Assembly: GCA_022566235.1 (NCBI GenBank)
Contig: JADFJI010000063.1
Location: forward strand, 2,982-8,881
Origin: Chloroflexota bacterium
GTDB taxonomy: Bacteria > Chloroflexota > Dehalococcoidia > Plut-88900
Direction of reading: 5' to 3'
DNA: 5,900 bases
In this document: piece after piece, positions 5,780 to 5,900 of the stretch
Layout: each line of letters begins with the position of its first letter
Numbering within the stretch: position 1 is the first letter of the stretch
Position numbers and translations under genes: made by a program
The notes under the pieces: model-generated
What the model saw: only the letters and a program-made list of their open reading frames with translations
Databases searched by the model: none
What the model was told of the DNA's origin: nothing

Positions 5780-5900
5780 CCAGGTTGGTCGCCTCACCCA
5801 CCGTCATGTCGGCGAGCTCGCCAGCAGCCAGCTCCAACTTGCCCTGAGCGATCATCTGCATCTGAAAGCCGCTCATGGAGAAGGCTATGGCGAGCCACAG
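5772..5900 (-). CDS. Partial minus-strand CDS, C-terminal 42 aa, unrecognised
   Basis: On the minus strand the frame is open from the window edge to TGA at 5774-5772. It reads LWLAIAFSMSGFQMQMIAQG, then KLELAAGELADMTVGEATNL and AG. Roughly four fifths of codons end in G or C, like the operon genes, so coding is likely. The first 20 residues resemble the first membrane helix of some major facilitator transporters (LWxxxxFSMxGFQMQxIA), but the tail is amphipathic rather than membrane-like and the frame soon stops. It is therefore either the true C-terminus of another protein or a transporter broken just inside its N-terminal part. The rest lies beyond 5900. It is oriented tail-to-tail with the truncated transporter. 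Confidence 0.55.
   Translation of the reverse strand: MWLAIAFSMSGFQMQMIAQGKLELAAGELADMTVGEATNLAG

Noticed and set aside
5600..5790. 5S rRNA or group II intron on the minus strand
   Set aside because: A short piece resembles the 3' part of bacterial 5S rRNA (GTGGGAAAGTAGG), but the 5S core (CCGAAC, GTTAAGC) is missing. No domain V-type hairpin or maturase frame is seen for an intron.
5627..5900. Plus-strand frame open from ATG 5627 to the window edge
   Set aside because: It has weak codon bias and many Pro, Ser and Arg residues typical of antisense frames in GC-rich DNA, and it is antisense to the better coding minus-strand frame at 5772-5900.

Overview
The window is GC-rich (about 60% by eye) and gene-dense, and almost all of it reads left to right. 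High G/C at third codon positions together with steady use of ATA (Ile) and AGG (Arg) argues against a typical actinobacterium. It is compatible with a Chloroflexota-type (Dehalococcoidia/SAR202-like) bacterium. That assignment is inference from codon style and remembered protein look, not a search result.

Bases 1-248 hold a short divergent ORF on the minus strand (46 codons, unrecognised) and a compact intergenic region with a possible sigma70-type promoter for the main operon. I see no FMN riboswitch signature there.

Bases 249-5075 are one tightly packed, probably co-transcribed five-gene operon: (1) a fusion of GTP cyclohydrolase II with the RibD-type reductase domain, lacking the deaminase; (2) an MDR-superfamily dehydrogenase without the usual zinc cysteine; (3) a divergent 6-pyruvoyl-tetrahydropterin synthase (PTPS/QueD-fold) protein missing canonical catalytic and metal residues; (4) a GT4-type glycosyltransferase; (5) a class I SAM-dependent methyltransferase. 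Junctions are 4 bp, 23 bp, a 1-base overlap and 19 bp. No dedicated riboflavin genes (ribB, ribE, ribH) or queuosine genes (queC, queE, queF) lie alongside. The set therefore looks like a specialised route from GTP to a glycosylated and/or methylated pyrimidine or pteridine-like compound, rather than ordinary flavin or queuosine synthesis. The product cannot be read from the sequence.

Bases 5076-5201 are a short spacer. Bases 5202-5687 encode the N-terminal half of a TauE/SafE-type membrane transporter that loses family character near 5610. Bases about 5606-5771 are a non-coding-looking segment with several short inverted repeats. From the right edge to 5772, a minus-strand reading frame with strong coding composition enters the window and stops. 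The truncated transporter, the repeat-rich segment and the tail-to-tail arrangement suggest a rearrangement or mobile-element boundary at the right end.
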